A stretch of DNA of 64,000 nucleotides from contig NW_026947488.1 of the NCBI RefSeq assembly GCF_034190915.1, positions 5,528,501 to 5,592,500 of the forward strand. The letters are read 5' to 3'. The stretch is from Cavia porcellus (taxonomy: Eukaryota > Chordata > Mammalia > Rodentia > Caviidae). The notes under the pieces were generated by a model that saw only the letters and a list, made by a program, of their open reading frames with translations, was not told where the DNA came from and did no database searches. Below are positions 44,496-54,718 of the stretch, piece by piece. The position numbers and the translations under genes were made by a program. Numbering within the stretch: the stretch's first letter is position 1; the number at the start of each line of letters is the position of its first letter.

Positions 44496-44859
44496 GGCTT
44501 CCAAACTCCAGCAGACTCAGAGGACAGACGGGTGCCGGGTGCCGTGCCCACAGCAAAGACACCCAACCAGCAAAGAAACCTGAAACAACCAGGTCACGTG
44601 TCAGCAAAGAAACTCCAAAACATTCAAAGGAAATGCTGGTGCAGACCCTCCAGACAGCCAGAGGAATACAGAGTGGGGTTGCCATGGGAACAGCAGAGGC
44701 CAGCCCCACAGACGCTGCTTACACAAGACTATCAGTCCTTGACGGCCAAGTGAGCCCTCGGTGCCCATCCCGGAGTCGCAGGGACAGCTACCCAAGTAAA
44801 CCGGCCTCACTGCCACCCTCTGCTGAAGCTCCAACGACTCCATCCATTTTCTTACGCAA
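44496..44859. other. unique non-coding stretch
   Basis: No feature recognised. Confidence 0.45.
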
Positions 44860-45215
44860 ACGAGTTAAAAATAATCCAGCGGGCCCACTTTTTATTGATG
44901 AAAGTTACCAACTATCATTAAGATTCATGGCAAATGTGTTTAAAAATATTAAGACAATCTTTTCAAGGCATGTACTCTGATTCAACAGTTCTACCTTCAA
45001 GAACCGGTTCTCAAGAAATCATCGCGGATGTTCCCCCAAGGCTGTAAACAGAGATGCTCAGTGCAGCATCGTTTACAATAATGAAAAATTGGAAACAACC
45101 TCAATGTCTCAAGGAAAATCAGTTAAATAAATGACGATACAGTCAAACAATGCAATGCTGTGCGGGCAGTATATATGGAGATAGAGGAGACTCGTATTCA
45201 CTGACAAGGAGCAAT
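44860..45215 (+). repeat. L1M 3'-region fragment
   Basis: 'TGATTCAACAGTTCTACCTTCAAGAACCGG', 'CATCGTTTACAATAATGAAAAATTGGAAACAACCTCAATGTC' and 'CAATGCAATGCTGTGCGG' follow the L1 3' order. Confidence 0.7.
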
Positions 45216-45289
45216 AATTATAATAGACTGTGAAGGGGGCTGGAGCCCGCAAGGCAGTGCATTTAAAAGTCTCATTTTCCACTGAAAAT

Positions 45290-45560
45290 ATTTGCATGGC
45301 TGGATGGAGAGGGAACTGGATGGAGAGATGGAGATATGGGTGATCAATGGATGGAGAGACCCAGAATGGATGGGTAGAAGACAGGTTATTGATAGCTGCA
45401 TAGATGATTAATAGACAGATGATGCATGATAGATATGACAAGTAGGTGATAGTAGACAGATACCAGGTAGATAATGATAGAAAGATTATAGGTGACACAT
45501 ACATGAGCAGACATGATAGGTGACAGATGACACATGGCTGACATCAATTACAGCTGATTT
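45290..45560 (+). repeat. degenerate (ATGG)n / (ATAG)n tetranucleotide region
   Basis: Successive GGATGGAGAG, TGGATGG and GATAGA/AGATAG-type units extend over about 270 bp with many interruptions, indicating an old microsatellite. Confidence 0.7.
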
Positions 45561-45889
45561 ATAGATAAGTGACAGATAATAGGAGGTCAGGGACTGGATC
45601 TGTTGGCTGGAAATGGAAGAGGAGCAGTGTAAAGAGTTTGGAAAGGGGCAGCTTCTCAGCATCTTGCCTTCCTCACCCCCTTGCTAGTTCACTCCAGAAG
45701 CATCTAGAGCTTCCCGAACCACTCAGAGTTCTGTGGTCCACTGTGATGATTGCACTTTTTGCCTCAGCTGCCAGGAAGCAGGGAGCCACCCAGGAATACC
45801 TAATCTGTTACCATTTCTCTAAGCCTGAGGATTTGGGGAATTTTCTCTGGCTCCTCCTGCTTGGTGTTCTTGATTTTTCTCTTTCTAGT

Positions 45890-45975
45890 TCACAGCCTTT
45901 CCGTTTTATGTGTCGTTTATCGTAAACCACCTCAAATCCTTTGTGGAAGCAGGCAGGGTATAAATTATAAATAGA
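45890..45975 (+). repeat. possible ancient SINE/LINE tail
   Basis: 'GTAAACCACCTCAAATCC', then 'GCAGGCAGGGTATAAATTATAAATAGATTTAA' resembles the 3' tail found in several ancient amniote CR1/L3-type elements and SINEs (..aaaccgcct..ggcggtatataaat..). Low-certainty assignment. Confidence 0.3.
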
Positions 45976-46549
45976 TTTAATTTAAAAACTCCATGGGGCA
46001 GTTTTCTGTGGGTTCCCAGCAATTGCTTTTGCGGCCATTTCCCTCATTACCCCAATGGAGGGGGGTGCAGTGGGCTGGGACTTAACCCTTGGGGTGCTGA
46101 GTGTTGGGGCTCCTCCAGGTGCAGCTGCACCTAATGACCCCTCTGGCCACTGAGCTGCTGGGGCTCCTGCCCCCCATCTGTGCTTAGTCCCTGCTGTGCA
46201 GTAGGTGTGCCTGGGACACACACCTCTCCTCTGTCCCCTCTTACACACTGCCCAGGCCTCTCGCATTCACGCCAGCTCATAAAACTCTGAGAAATCTCAC
46301 CGGAGCCTGGCCTGGTGTGCAGGCAAACTGGGCAGGGCCAGCTTGCCTTTCATGGGCCCCTGGGGCCATGTGACATATTTCTCTCCTGGTCTCTGAGCTG
46401 TAATTGTAGGCCTAGTGCTGGCTCAGCATCAAAGGTGGGAAGGGGGCCGTATCGTGGCGGGGATGGGGGGCTGGAATAATGCTGTTGCCGGTGGAGGTCT
46501 TCCTGCTTCTGGGACAGCCAGCTGCCCTGGGCTGTGCAACATCAGGCTA
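45976..46549. other. unique non-coding stretch
   Basis: No feature recognised. Confidence 0.45.
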
Positions 46550-46660
46550 GTTATGCAAGGATTCTGAGCTTCGGCTCCCTTATCAGTCAGGTGGACACCA
46601 TGACAGTACCTGTTTCAGAGCATGGCTGGAGTTGAACTACATAACACACCCAAAGGGCTC
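46550..46660 (-). repeat. MIR fragment
   Basis: 'GAGCTTCGGCTCCCTTATCAGTCAGGTGGACACCATGACAGTACCTG' matches antisense MIR ('gagcctcagtttcctcatctgtaaaatggggataatagtacctac'). Confidence 0.7.
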
Positions 46661-47070
46661 AGCATGAACCCCCAACAGAGACGTCTTCCTAATTTTTAAT
46701 CCCTTCTCCCCGGCGTCCCCCGGAAGCCCACAGCATTAAGTGGAGGTGGAGGCATGGGAGGTCTGACCCATCCCGCCAGCCTTCCCTTCTCCCTTCAAGT
46801 GTCTTGAGTGCTTCCCTTGCTGTGGTCAAGTGGGTACCCCGAGGCGGGGACACTGGAGGCCTGAGTGATGACAGGAGGGGCCAGGCAGAGGATGGCAAGT
46901 GTTAAGGCCTTGGGGTGGCACGTCGATTGGTGGCTTTGGGGAAAAGAAAGACGGTGGGGCTGGAGCAGACTGAACCGGGGAGAGAGCGGAGGGTGGGAAG
47001 ATGGGGCTCATCACGCAGGGTCTGGGGGGCCTGTAAGGAGTCTAAATTTCCTTCTGCATGGCTGGTGCAG
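46661..47070. other. unique non-coding stretch
   Basis: No feature recognised. Confidence 0.45.
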
Positions 47071-47076
47071 AGAGAG

Positions 47077-47168
<92 letters not shown>
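47071..47168 (+). repeat. (AG)n microsatellite, about 98 bp
   Basis: Nearly continuous AG/GA dinucleotides with two small interruptions (AATGAG at the left and AAAGAGG in the middle). Arg/Glu or Ser/Leu alternating frames here are artefacts. Confidence 0.97.
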
Positions 47169-47172
<4 letters not shown>

Positions 47173-47833
47173 CAAGGGCTTCTTCTTGGCCATGCCCTGC
47201 CCTCTATATGTCTCTGGGACCAGCTGGCCCTAATGACAGACTCATGGGGTGAGACATGGGACATCTGCGATGATCAGAGGCTGCTCTGGTGACCTGGCCT
47301 GCTCAACCTGTCTGCTGATTCGGGTTGTGTGTGGGCTACAGGACTGTGTCTCCCAGGGCGCTTGCCTCTCGGCCGCCGCTGCATCCGTCCACAGTTCTAA
47401 TGAACAGCCAGAGGATCTACTGACGCCATTGGTTTATGTTCTATCTGCACAGAAAGTTTGTGCTTTATTAAATATACATACACCTCCCATTTTCCAAGGG
47501 GAAAATAGTTCTTTTCCCACTGCCCCAAGCCAGCTATAGAACTCCGCAGCTTCCAGAAATGGTAAATTGATTCATTTGCTTCTCGACAAGATTTGTTTTG
47601 CTTCCCTTCCGTGGGGATGCCAGGCCTGGAGGACGCAAGGAGGAAGGATTCTGCCCTTAAGGAACCTGCAGCAGCAGAGCAAACAATATTAGCATAAGCC
47701 GAAAGCAACAGGATGGTGCACAGAAGCCCGTGGGTCTGCGCGCTGTGGAATATTCCTTCTGGAAGCTGCTGGTAGAGGCTGTGTAGAAGGAGGCTCCTGG
47801 CCAGACAAATCGGGGTAAGAAAAATGAGACAGC
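47169..47833. other. unique non-coding stretch
   Basis: No gene recognised. Confidence 0.45.
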
Positions 47834-47974
47834 CAGCTGGGCGTGGTGGCTCACGCCTGTAATCCCAGTACTCAGGAGGCTGAGGCAGGAGGATCATTGG
47901 GAGTTCAAGACCAACCTGGGCTACAAAGTGAGCTCAAGGCCAGTTTGAATGACATAGTGAAACTGTCTCAAAAT

Positions 47975-47975
<1 letters not shown>
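47834..47975 (+). repeat. B1 SINE with 29-bp internal duplication
   Basis: A 7SL-derived start (AGCTGGGCGTGGTGGCTCAC) carries the pol III B-box region. The two adjacent 29-bp units at 47902-47930 and 47931-47959 start AGTTCAAGACC and AGCTCAAGGCC and both end TAGTG/AAGTG. They are the rodent B1 tandem duplication. The 3' A-rich tail has become a (CA)n microsatellite. Confidence 0.95.

Positions 47976-47978
<3 letters not shown>

Positions 47979-48012
<34 letters not shown>
47979..48012 (+). repeat. (CA)n microsatellite grown from a B1 tail
   Basis: About seventeen CA units directly follow AAAATAAAA at the end of the B1. Confidence 0.97.
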
Positions 48013-48220
48013 ATCGGAGCCTCGCTTCCAAGAGAGGGAAGAGAGGAGGCTGCATGGCACCCCTAGTCATTTACCCAGAAACCCTAAGGAAGGAGCATCC
48101 CTTACCAAGTAGATTCCGGATTGCATTGCGAGGTGGGGCAGGGAGGGTGATTTGTGCTCGAGGTCCCACAGAGAAAAGGAGGAGAAATTTAGTACTCAGA
48201 ATGCAGATGTGAGCCCTTGT

Positions 48221-48345
48221 AGTACTAAAAGCTGTACCCAGGCCTTGGCCCTACGCGACATCCCCAGCCCTCTTTATGTTTTATTTTGAGACAGGCCCTG
48301 GCTAAATCACCAACTTGCCCCAATTGGGCTAGGTTTCCACCATCT
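48221..48345 (-). repeat. B1-dID-like composite SINE fragment
   Basis: On the minus strand a B1-derived half (antisense of 'TTTTGAGACAGGCCCTGGCTAAATCACC') is followed by an ID half ending at about 48221 ('GTACTAAAAGCTGTACCCAGGCC' on plus). Same monomer order as the composites at 5752 and 54719. Confidence 0.65.
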
Positions 48346-48645
48346 AAAAAAGGATACAGAACAGTATTTTTAAAATCAGAGTACTGTGTTAAAAACAAAA
48401 ATGAGTACAGGCTGTAGGTGCATACGAGGGAGACCTCCAGGACAAATGGCCAAGTGACAGAGGCCAGCTGCAGAGGAAGACAATGCAGCAGGACCCTGTC
48501 CATGGGAGAGGATGACTCGATGCAGAGCTCGTGGGGCCACTTTGGCTGAGGGGAGTCCACTGCAGGGGCCCAGTGGAGGAGACGTCAGTGAACCTTTCCG
48601 CAAGTGTGCCTGCACTGCTTACTTCTCCCCGGCTTGGGCCGAGCC
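48346..48645. other. unique non-coding stretch
   Basis: No feature recognised. Confidence 0.45.
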
Positions 48646-48765
48646 CTCTCCTCTCCCCTCTCCTCCCTTCCCCTCCCCTTCCCTCTCCTCCCCTCCCCTC
48701 TCCTCCCCTCTCCTCTCCTCTCTTCTCCTCTCCTCCCCTCCCCTCTCTTGTCCTCTCCTCATATC
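48646..48765 (+). repeat. (CCTCT)n polypyrimidine tract, about 120 bp
   Basis: Imperfect CCCCT/CTCCT pentamers, purine-free on the plus strand except for a single G near 48750. Confidence 0.95.
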
Positions 48766-49039
48766 CCCTGGCCTTTGCTGGCATCATACAGAATCCTTTC
48801 TTGGGGACACTGTCAGCCTCCCCATTCTCTTTCCCCCTCGTCCTGTCACTTGACCAGCTTGCTCTGGGCTCAACCGGGCCCTCCAGGACCCCTGCCCAGT
48901 GCCCTAAAAAGCTACGTCCTGCAGAGTGGCGTGCCATCATGAAGAACTAGCAGCAGCCTTCAAGCCTCAGTCTCAGTGAGGCTCAGTGGAAGATCCTACC
49001 CACTAGTGCCAGCAGGAGCCCGACAATCGTGGAGGTGCT

Positions 49040-49105
49040 CAATTACGTGGGAGCCCCAGCCAGCCCCAGATCTGCTGAGTCAGAATCTCCAGGTGGCCAG
49101 GTTCA
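49040..49105 (-). repeat. possible MER5-like hAT relic
   Basis: 'CCCAGATCTGCTGAGTCAGAATCTCCAGG' resembles antisense MER5 'cccagacctactgaatcagaatctctggg'. Short and weak. Confidence 0.4.
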
Positions 49106-49229
49106 GGGAGCCCTGTCACCGGCATGGCAGTCCGCCTGCTCCTCCACAGCCCTCCTGACACACAACCTGAGCCCTGGCGTCAAGGTAATTCACTCTTCCC
49201 CTTGGCTTCCCTGGCCCCCAGTCCCATAG

Positions 49230-49640
49230 AGGCACTTGGAAAACCTTAATGCCTCAAGTTGGAAAACTTTTGAGTCAGCCGCAGGGCTGCTTCAAAGCCA
49301 GACCCCTCAGATCCCTGCTCCTCCACAGGGATCGATAACCTGTAGCTGGAAATGATTTGGTTTTCGGAAACGAGTGTGACATTGGATTTGAGCTGCCAAT
49401 TAGCCTGCCATCCGGGGCCCTGCTGGCAGGCCTGTTTGCTCAAGGTGATGGTCTGCTTACGGAGGTTATGGGCTTTTTATGTGCCAACCCGCACCCTCCT
49501 GGCCTCTTTGGCCAGGCCATTTAGCTGTCTAAATCAAGACATCTCAGGCCACAGCGACAGGGAGGTACACACGCATCGGGCTGCTTGCCTTCCCTCATAA
49601 TCTAAATCTAATTTATTGGCCCAGGGACGGAGGGAGCGGC
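49230..49640. other. candidate conserved non-coding block
   Basis: Repeat-free sequence with homeodomain-type CCAATTAGCC (about 49397-49406) and CTAATTTATTGG (about 49608-49619) and low CpG content. Conservation is inferred from style only and is unmeasured. Confidence 0.3.
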
Positions 49641-49869
49641 CTATGCATGTATCTGGTGTGCAGTGAAGAATATAATATACAATGTTCCAGTGTAATAAGG
49701 CTCTTTATAGAAGGTATTAAGTAGGGTCTGCCTGGAAGCACCAGTGAGGCCCTGGAAAGTTTCTGCCTGGAGGATGTCTCCGTGGCAGACCTCAGAAGTG
49801 CTGTGGGTACAGCACAGAGCCCGGCGCCTCTGACTTGTCAGGCTGGCTTTCCATCCAGTGGCTGATGAG

Positions 49870-49955
49870 ATCAAAAGTCCTCACGCTCCCTGAGGGCAGG
49901 AGCCACGTTTCATAGGCAACGGTGATGAAAGGCGTTCAATAAAGCCTCATCGAAT
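49870..49955 (+). repeat. L2-type 3' end fragment
   Basis: 'CTCCCTGAGGGCAGGAGCCACGTTTC' and 'GGCGTTCAATAAAGCCTCATCGAATTAAT' follow the L2 3' order ('ctccatgagggcagggac...ggcgctcaataaat'). Confidence 0.7.
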
Positions 49956-50240
49956 TAATCTGGGTGGGACGGAAGCAGGAAGTCATTCTCCCCATGCTCG
50001 CTGGGACTCTGAGGCTGGCTTCTCCCCCAACAGCTGAGCTCGGCCTGCTTCGGAAAGTGTCACACGGGTATCTCCTTCAAGGCTGCTGGGCCTCTACTTA
50101 TGTCCAGGTTCCTGGAGTACAGCCCACTTAGAGGACATGTGGGGTATTGGAGACCCCTGCAGTGGGTTCCAATTTCCTGCCCAGAGTTAGGGCACAGAGG
50201 GAAAGGGGAGAAAGCGGAGAGAGAAAGGGGAGATAAACTA

Positions 50241-50296
50241 GGGATGCAGGCAGGGATCTGGAGTGACCGGGATGCAGGCAGGGATCTAGAGTGACT
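50241..50296 (+). repeat. 28-bp tandem duplication, two copies
   Basis: Copies start GGGATGCAGGCAGGGATCT at 50241 and 50269 and differ at two bases near the end (GGAGTGACC versus AGAGTGACT). Confidence 0.93.
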
Positions 50297-50894
50297 GGGT
50301 GTTCCGTGGGAACAAAACACTCGGTGATCCAGCCAGAACCTTGGTGTGTATCATCACATCTGGGTCAAGGACAGTGCGTGAAGGGTGTGGCTGTCTCCAG
50401 GAACAGTAGTGATGACCACAGTGCACCAGGAAGGTCAAAGCATTCCTGTAAGGACAATGACACGGATGAGCTAGGGGGCCAAAAAGGCCACTAACTTCCC
50501 AGGGGGCTTCAGCAGGTCTTATATCCCCCCTGAGCACCACAGTGGCCGTTAGCCCTAGGGTTCCAGCTGTGACCAGAAAAGAGCGGTGATCCAAGTTTCC
50601 ACCTGGCCCAAGGGCAGCACAGGAGCAGCCTGGGACATCCCCTGGCCTCAGTTTATGATTTGTGGTCCCCAGCAGTGGGGAGCGGCCACCTTTCTTCCCA
50701 ACACCGGTCAGTGCTCCTGAACCACTCACGCATCCACTTGACAAATGTCGAAAGCTCCTTGCTTCTTAAGACAGGTTTTCACATACGACACGGACGCGTC
50801 CGAAACCAGGACACCTTGCAACACAGCGACGTCTTTGTTTGACGTACACCAAACCATACACGAAGGTCTGTGTGCCAAGTCCCAGCCGCCACCC
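50297..50894. other. unique stretch, CpG-rich at its right end
   Basis: No gene recognised. From about 50775 CpG becomes unusually frequent (see findings), leading into the hAT relic. Confidence 0.4.
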
Positions 50895-51040
50895 GAGTCC
50901 ACAGAACTCAGCCACGCCCGCTTGTGTACGAATATCTACGGCTACTTTGGCACAAGAGTGGCAGGGTGACTCTAGTGACAAGCAGATGGGCTGCAGAGCC
51001 ACGGTGTCTACTGTCTGATCCTGCACACCAGCAGGAATTT
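50895..51040 (-). repeat. hAT (Charlie-like) relic, opposite orientation to 38478
   Basis: 'CAGCCACGCCCGCTTGTGTACGAATATCTACGGCTACTTTGG' is the reverse complement order of the same hAT family (..cagccacgcccattcgtttacgtattgtctatggctgctttcg..). Diverged through 51040. Confidence 0.6.
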
Positions 51041-51229
51041 ACTAGGTAGCTGCGGTGGGAACCGTCAAGAGCCAGGACCCGTGCAGCAGCTTCCCAGACA
51101 GGCACGGCTGCCTTGGTGTCCTCCGCCGCCTCTGACCAGCTCGTCATACCCTCCAGCAATCCACCGGCCAGCAAATGGGGGTGCTACCTGCTTGCTTACG
51201 GAGACCGCTCGGGGGTAATGGTCATCTCT

Positions 51230-51490
51230 CTTTTCAATCTGTAGTTTACACATATGAGAGAAAACACAGTAATGGTCTTTCTGGACCCGGCATATTTCGT
51301 GTTGCATGATGTCCTACGGTTTCATCCCTTTTCCTGCAGATGACACGGCTTCGTTCTTGATGGGTGGGTAACACTTCACTGCATACCCGTACCACGTTTC
51401 CTTCTCCATTCATCTGTTGATGGGCATCTAGCCTGGTTCTGTGGCTTGGCTATGGAGAATAGTTCTGCAGGAATCTTAGGTACTCAGGCA
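51230..51490 (-). repeat. L1 3'-end fragment
   Basis: Antisense L1 blocks: 'GACCCGGCATATTTCGTGTTGCATGATGTCC', 'CATTCATCTGTTGATGGGCATCTAGCCTGG', 'GGCTTGGCTATGGAGAATAGTTCTGCAGG'. Confidence 0.8.
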
Positions 51491-53077
51491 TCTTTATAGT
51501 GAGGGTCTCCAGCTCCGAGCCGCTGGCACTGTCTGTAGCCTGTTAGGAGCAGAGGCACATGGCAGGACATGCGTAGAGGCCACCAGAAGTTTCCTCCAGG
51601 GTGGAGGGAAGCAGGAAAGCCAATCAAGAGAGGTAGACCCTGTGTGGTGGATTTCAGGATCTGGGGTATCCAGAGGCGGCACCTCACTTGGTGGCTAGAT
51701 AAACTAGGAAGGACCTTCCAAAGGGGCCAGCTCTGTACTCGAATCTAAGAGGGATCAGGGAGGAATGAGGGTTCAAGTGAATCGCAGGGGTGGTGAGCTC
51801 AGTTTTGGACGCCCCGCTCTCACACTCCCAGCCGGGCCCTCTCACCTGAGGCCCTTCACTGCTCCGCATGTCCGTCTTCCTGTTTATAAAATGCAGGCAG
51901 TGATGTGGTGGTGACAGCTTCTACAACGACCACGAATAATAATAATAACACCAGCCTCCTAAGGGGGTTCAGCCGCAGTTACTTACCAAATAGCTATCCG
52001 TCACTTTCCATTTGCCTGACCCTGGGGAGGAACAGAAAGCGAGCGGATACCTGGTCATCAGGAAGAGAGGAAAAAACCAAATAAACAAGCAAAGAAATAA
52101 CATGATCATAAAGCTAGATGAATGCTCAAGAGAGCCGAGGGAGAGCAGCGCTGCAGGAGGGGGCAGAGCGTGGGGCGAAGACACTGAGAAGGGTGCCAGG
52201 CATACAGCTCGAGGACCGCAGTGCCCCCCCCACCACCCTCGCCCCCCAAGCCCTTGCAGGAGGGCACGTCGTGCTCCTCGATGGTTCAGCCCTCATTTCA
52301 CAGCGCCTACCGATGAAGTTCTAAACCAGCCACCCAGGAGTGATGTCCAGACCACGGACAAATTACATTTCTCCTGTCTACAAATTGTTTTCTTTTCAAA
52401 AATTTGATTCCACTGCTAAAATTTAAAATCAAGAGATAGCTCAAAAGAACACCAATTTCCAGTTTCTGCCAAAGCACATACACAGGAAAATTCAGCTTCC
52501 AGGGTCACTTCCCCTGCTGGCATGAACAGTCCAATTCTCCGCACCCCTCCACCCTGGTCTTGAACCTATCTGGCTCCACCACATACACCCGGTCCTTTAG
52601 GCCCCTAAATTTGTAGAATTCTTGATGCTGGAGACACTGTGGGAGCACTGGCGGGCCTGTAGGTCCAAGGCCACCTTCTCTGCCTTGATCTGGGCACAGA
52701 CCATGTACCCTCCACTTTCTGGGCTCTTCAGTCAATGGAGTTGTCCACAGGAGACCTAGGGACATCTGCTTTCCTGCCTGTCTCTTTCCGGGCAGAGTGG
52801 CATAGACTCTAGGTCTGTTTCCCGAAGACCCAAGACCTGAAATAGCCCGACTGTGACTGCGCTCTGGGACTGCACCCGTTCCTTGCTCTTCCTAGCTCCT
52901 CCCCAGCCCCTCCCGTGATGCTCACACAGTGCCCTTCCTGCGGGGCCCAGCTGCGTGAGGCCAGTGTGGTCTCTTGTGGGACTTGGCTGGTGGCAGGTGC
53001 CAGAGGCATGGAGGGACTGTTCCCACTGTGTCCTCTGGGCACCTTCAACACCTGAGTCCTGCAGCCTTGCCTTTTAC
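51491..53077. other. unique non-coding stretch
   Basis: No gene recognised. A weak MIR-like piece may lie at 51855-51935. A short (AAT)n run lies at about 51935-51948. Confidence 0.45.
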
Positions 53078-53490
53078 TGTCTCAGTTACTTTTTTGTTGT
53101 TGAGAGCAGATACCCCACACCCAAAGTTAAAGGAGGAAAGGCTTTTTGGCTCATGTTTGCAGAGCTTTCAGTCCATCATCAGCTGGCTCCGAGGCAGGGT
53201 GGCACGGTAGATGGACACTGCAGAGGAGAAAGAGTTCGTGGTAGGCAGCAGGCAGCCAAACAAGCCTCAGCAGTATTTTTTTCCCTGCTCCTTTTATATT
53301 CTACTGGGATTAGGGTGATGCCACACCAATCAGTGGGCTGATTTAGTAATCACCCACCCTTAATCCTAGCACCCCAATCCCAGCATTGCACCAGGAATCA
53401 ATCACACACTCTAGATCCCCCCGCCTCTGAAAAAGCCCCACCTATAACCACATGAGCATGTGGGGGGACATCTAGATATGTGCCATAACA
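53078..53490 (-). repeat. solo LTR-like element, MaLR (ERVL) type, antisense
   Basis: It is bounded by TG (53078) and CA (53490). It contains 'CAGTTACTTTTTTGTTGTTG', 'GTTAAAGGAGGAAAGGC', 'GCTTTCAGTCCATCATCAGCTGGCTCCG', 'CCTCTGAAAAAGCCCCACC' and 'GGGGGGACATCTAGATATG'. This shares block order with 2963-3335 and with MaLR-type LTRs common in many rodents. No 5-bp target duplication is visible and there are no viral genes. Confidence 0.65.
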
Positions 53491-53984
53491 CCCACCAACC
53501 AGACCTCTCTCGCCTCATTAGACGAAGCTTGGGATCCTAGGAATGTCACCCATTCCAGACATTGTGCTACTGTCCTTCCCTTCTTTGAATGGGAGTCCTA
53601 TCCATGTGAGCATCACCAAAGCGTCATTTAAATTGTGGTGGCAACACAGGGCCACCCTTTATTACTAGGGCTCTGGGAGGGAATCATTGCTTCCCTTGGA
53701 TATTTTAGCATGGCCACAAAAAGCTACAGCAGGTGAGGATCAAAGTCAAAGCCTTTGTTTGTGGGTCACCAGGGAGCCTGTCACAGAGGCAGTGAGTTCT
53801 GACCACCTGAGCAGTTTCCTGTACCTTTGGGAACAGGAACAAACATCCACAGACTCTTGGTCAGTCAGGGAAGGCCTTGTCCCCCACCAGCTCTGTGAGG
53901 CCTCTAGGAACCCAAGCCACCTTGATCAACATACAATGCTGATAAATCCTGTTTGGTGCGTGGGCATCATGTAAACCCCTTTTA
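53491..53984. other. unique non-coding stretch
   Basis: No feature recognised. Confidence 0.45.
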
Positions 53985-54060
53985 CAGGAGAATGAACTGA
54001 GGCTGAGATGACAGGGTCCTCTCCCAGGACTGCAGACCAAGTAGAGGGACAGGAGAGGCT
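53985..54060 (+). repeat. MIR core fragment
   Basis: 'CCCTTTTACAGGAGAATGAACTGAGGCTGAGATGAC' is the MIR core 'ccattttacagatgaggaaactgaggc'. Confidence 0.65.
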
Positions 54061-54500
54061 AAGACACCTCAGCAAAGGCAGTGGGAACTTGCCATCGTGA
54101 CCCAGGCCCCCGAGGCAGCAGCCCAGGCCTCAACGCATCTCCCACCTGCCTGCTGATGCTGACTGAGGAACTCAGGCTGCAGGGCAGCCAGGCTCGGAGC
54201 CCACAGCCCCCACGGTGGGCCCCACGCCCACCTGCAGGTATCCGTGTCCACAGACCTCCCCGGACAGCTGTAGGGAAATGATGGACGTAGAATCGAGGCC
54301 AGGCTGGCGTGGGGGAAGATGAGACTCTGACATTAAATAACCCGCGGGGAGCAGCTGCGCCACTGCAGGAGCAGCGGGTGAAAATGGAGCGTGAGCTCAA
54401 GAACAGTTCCTCTGAGGTGACGTGGGGAGCACATTACATGCAGCGACCCGTGTGCATGTCCTGCAGACACTCACTGAGCACTTACAGGTGCCACCCCTGT
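54061..54500. other. unique non-coding stretch
   Basis: No feature recognised. Confidence 0.45.
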
Positions 54501-54544
54501 GGGGTGCTGGGTGCTGGGTGCTGGGTGCTGGGTGCTGGGCTGGG
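54501..54544 (+). repeat. GGGTGCT heptamer array, G-quadruplex motif
   Basis: Five G-runs of at least three are separated by TGCT, then GGGCTGGG. This satisfies the G3+N1-7 rule with two more runs than needed. Confidence 0.95.
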
Positions 54545-54718
54545 CTAGACGGGAGCTGGCCGTGGAGAAGGGAGGCCTCACTCACAGCAAGGCTGTCCAG
54601 AGCTCCGCCAGGGGACTCCCTCCGAGCCCCGCATCCTAAACAGCCCCAGGTCCTAGACAAACACAGAAGAATGCCACCCTTGAACTCGCACCTTGAGATT
54701 TAACAATGAAAACAGCAT

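Noticed and set aside
46865..47292. Long frames with Arg/Glu or Ser/Leu alternation
   Set aside because: Produced by the (AG)n microsatellite, which leaves several frames open.
48389..48950. Frames up to 183 codons with Pro/Ser/Leu or Gly/Glu/Arg repeats
   Set aside because: Produced by the (CCTCT)n tract on both strands.
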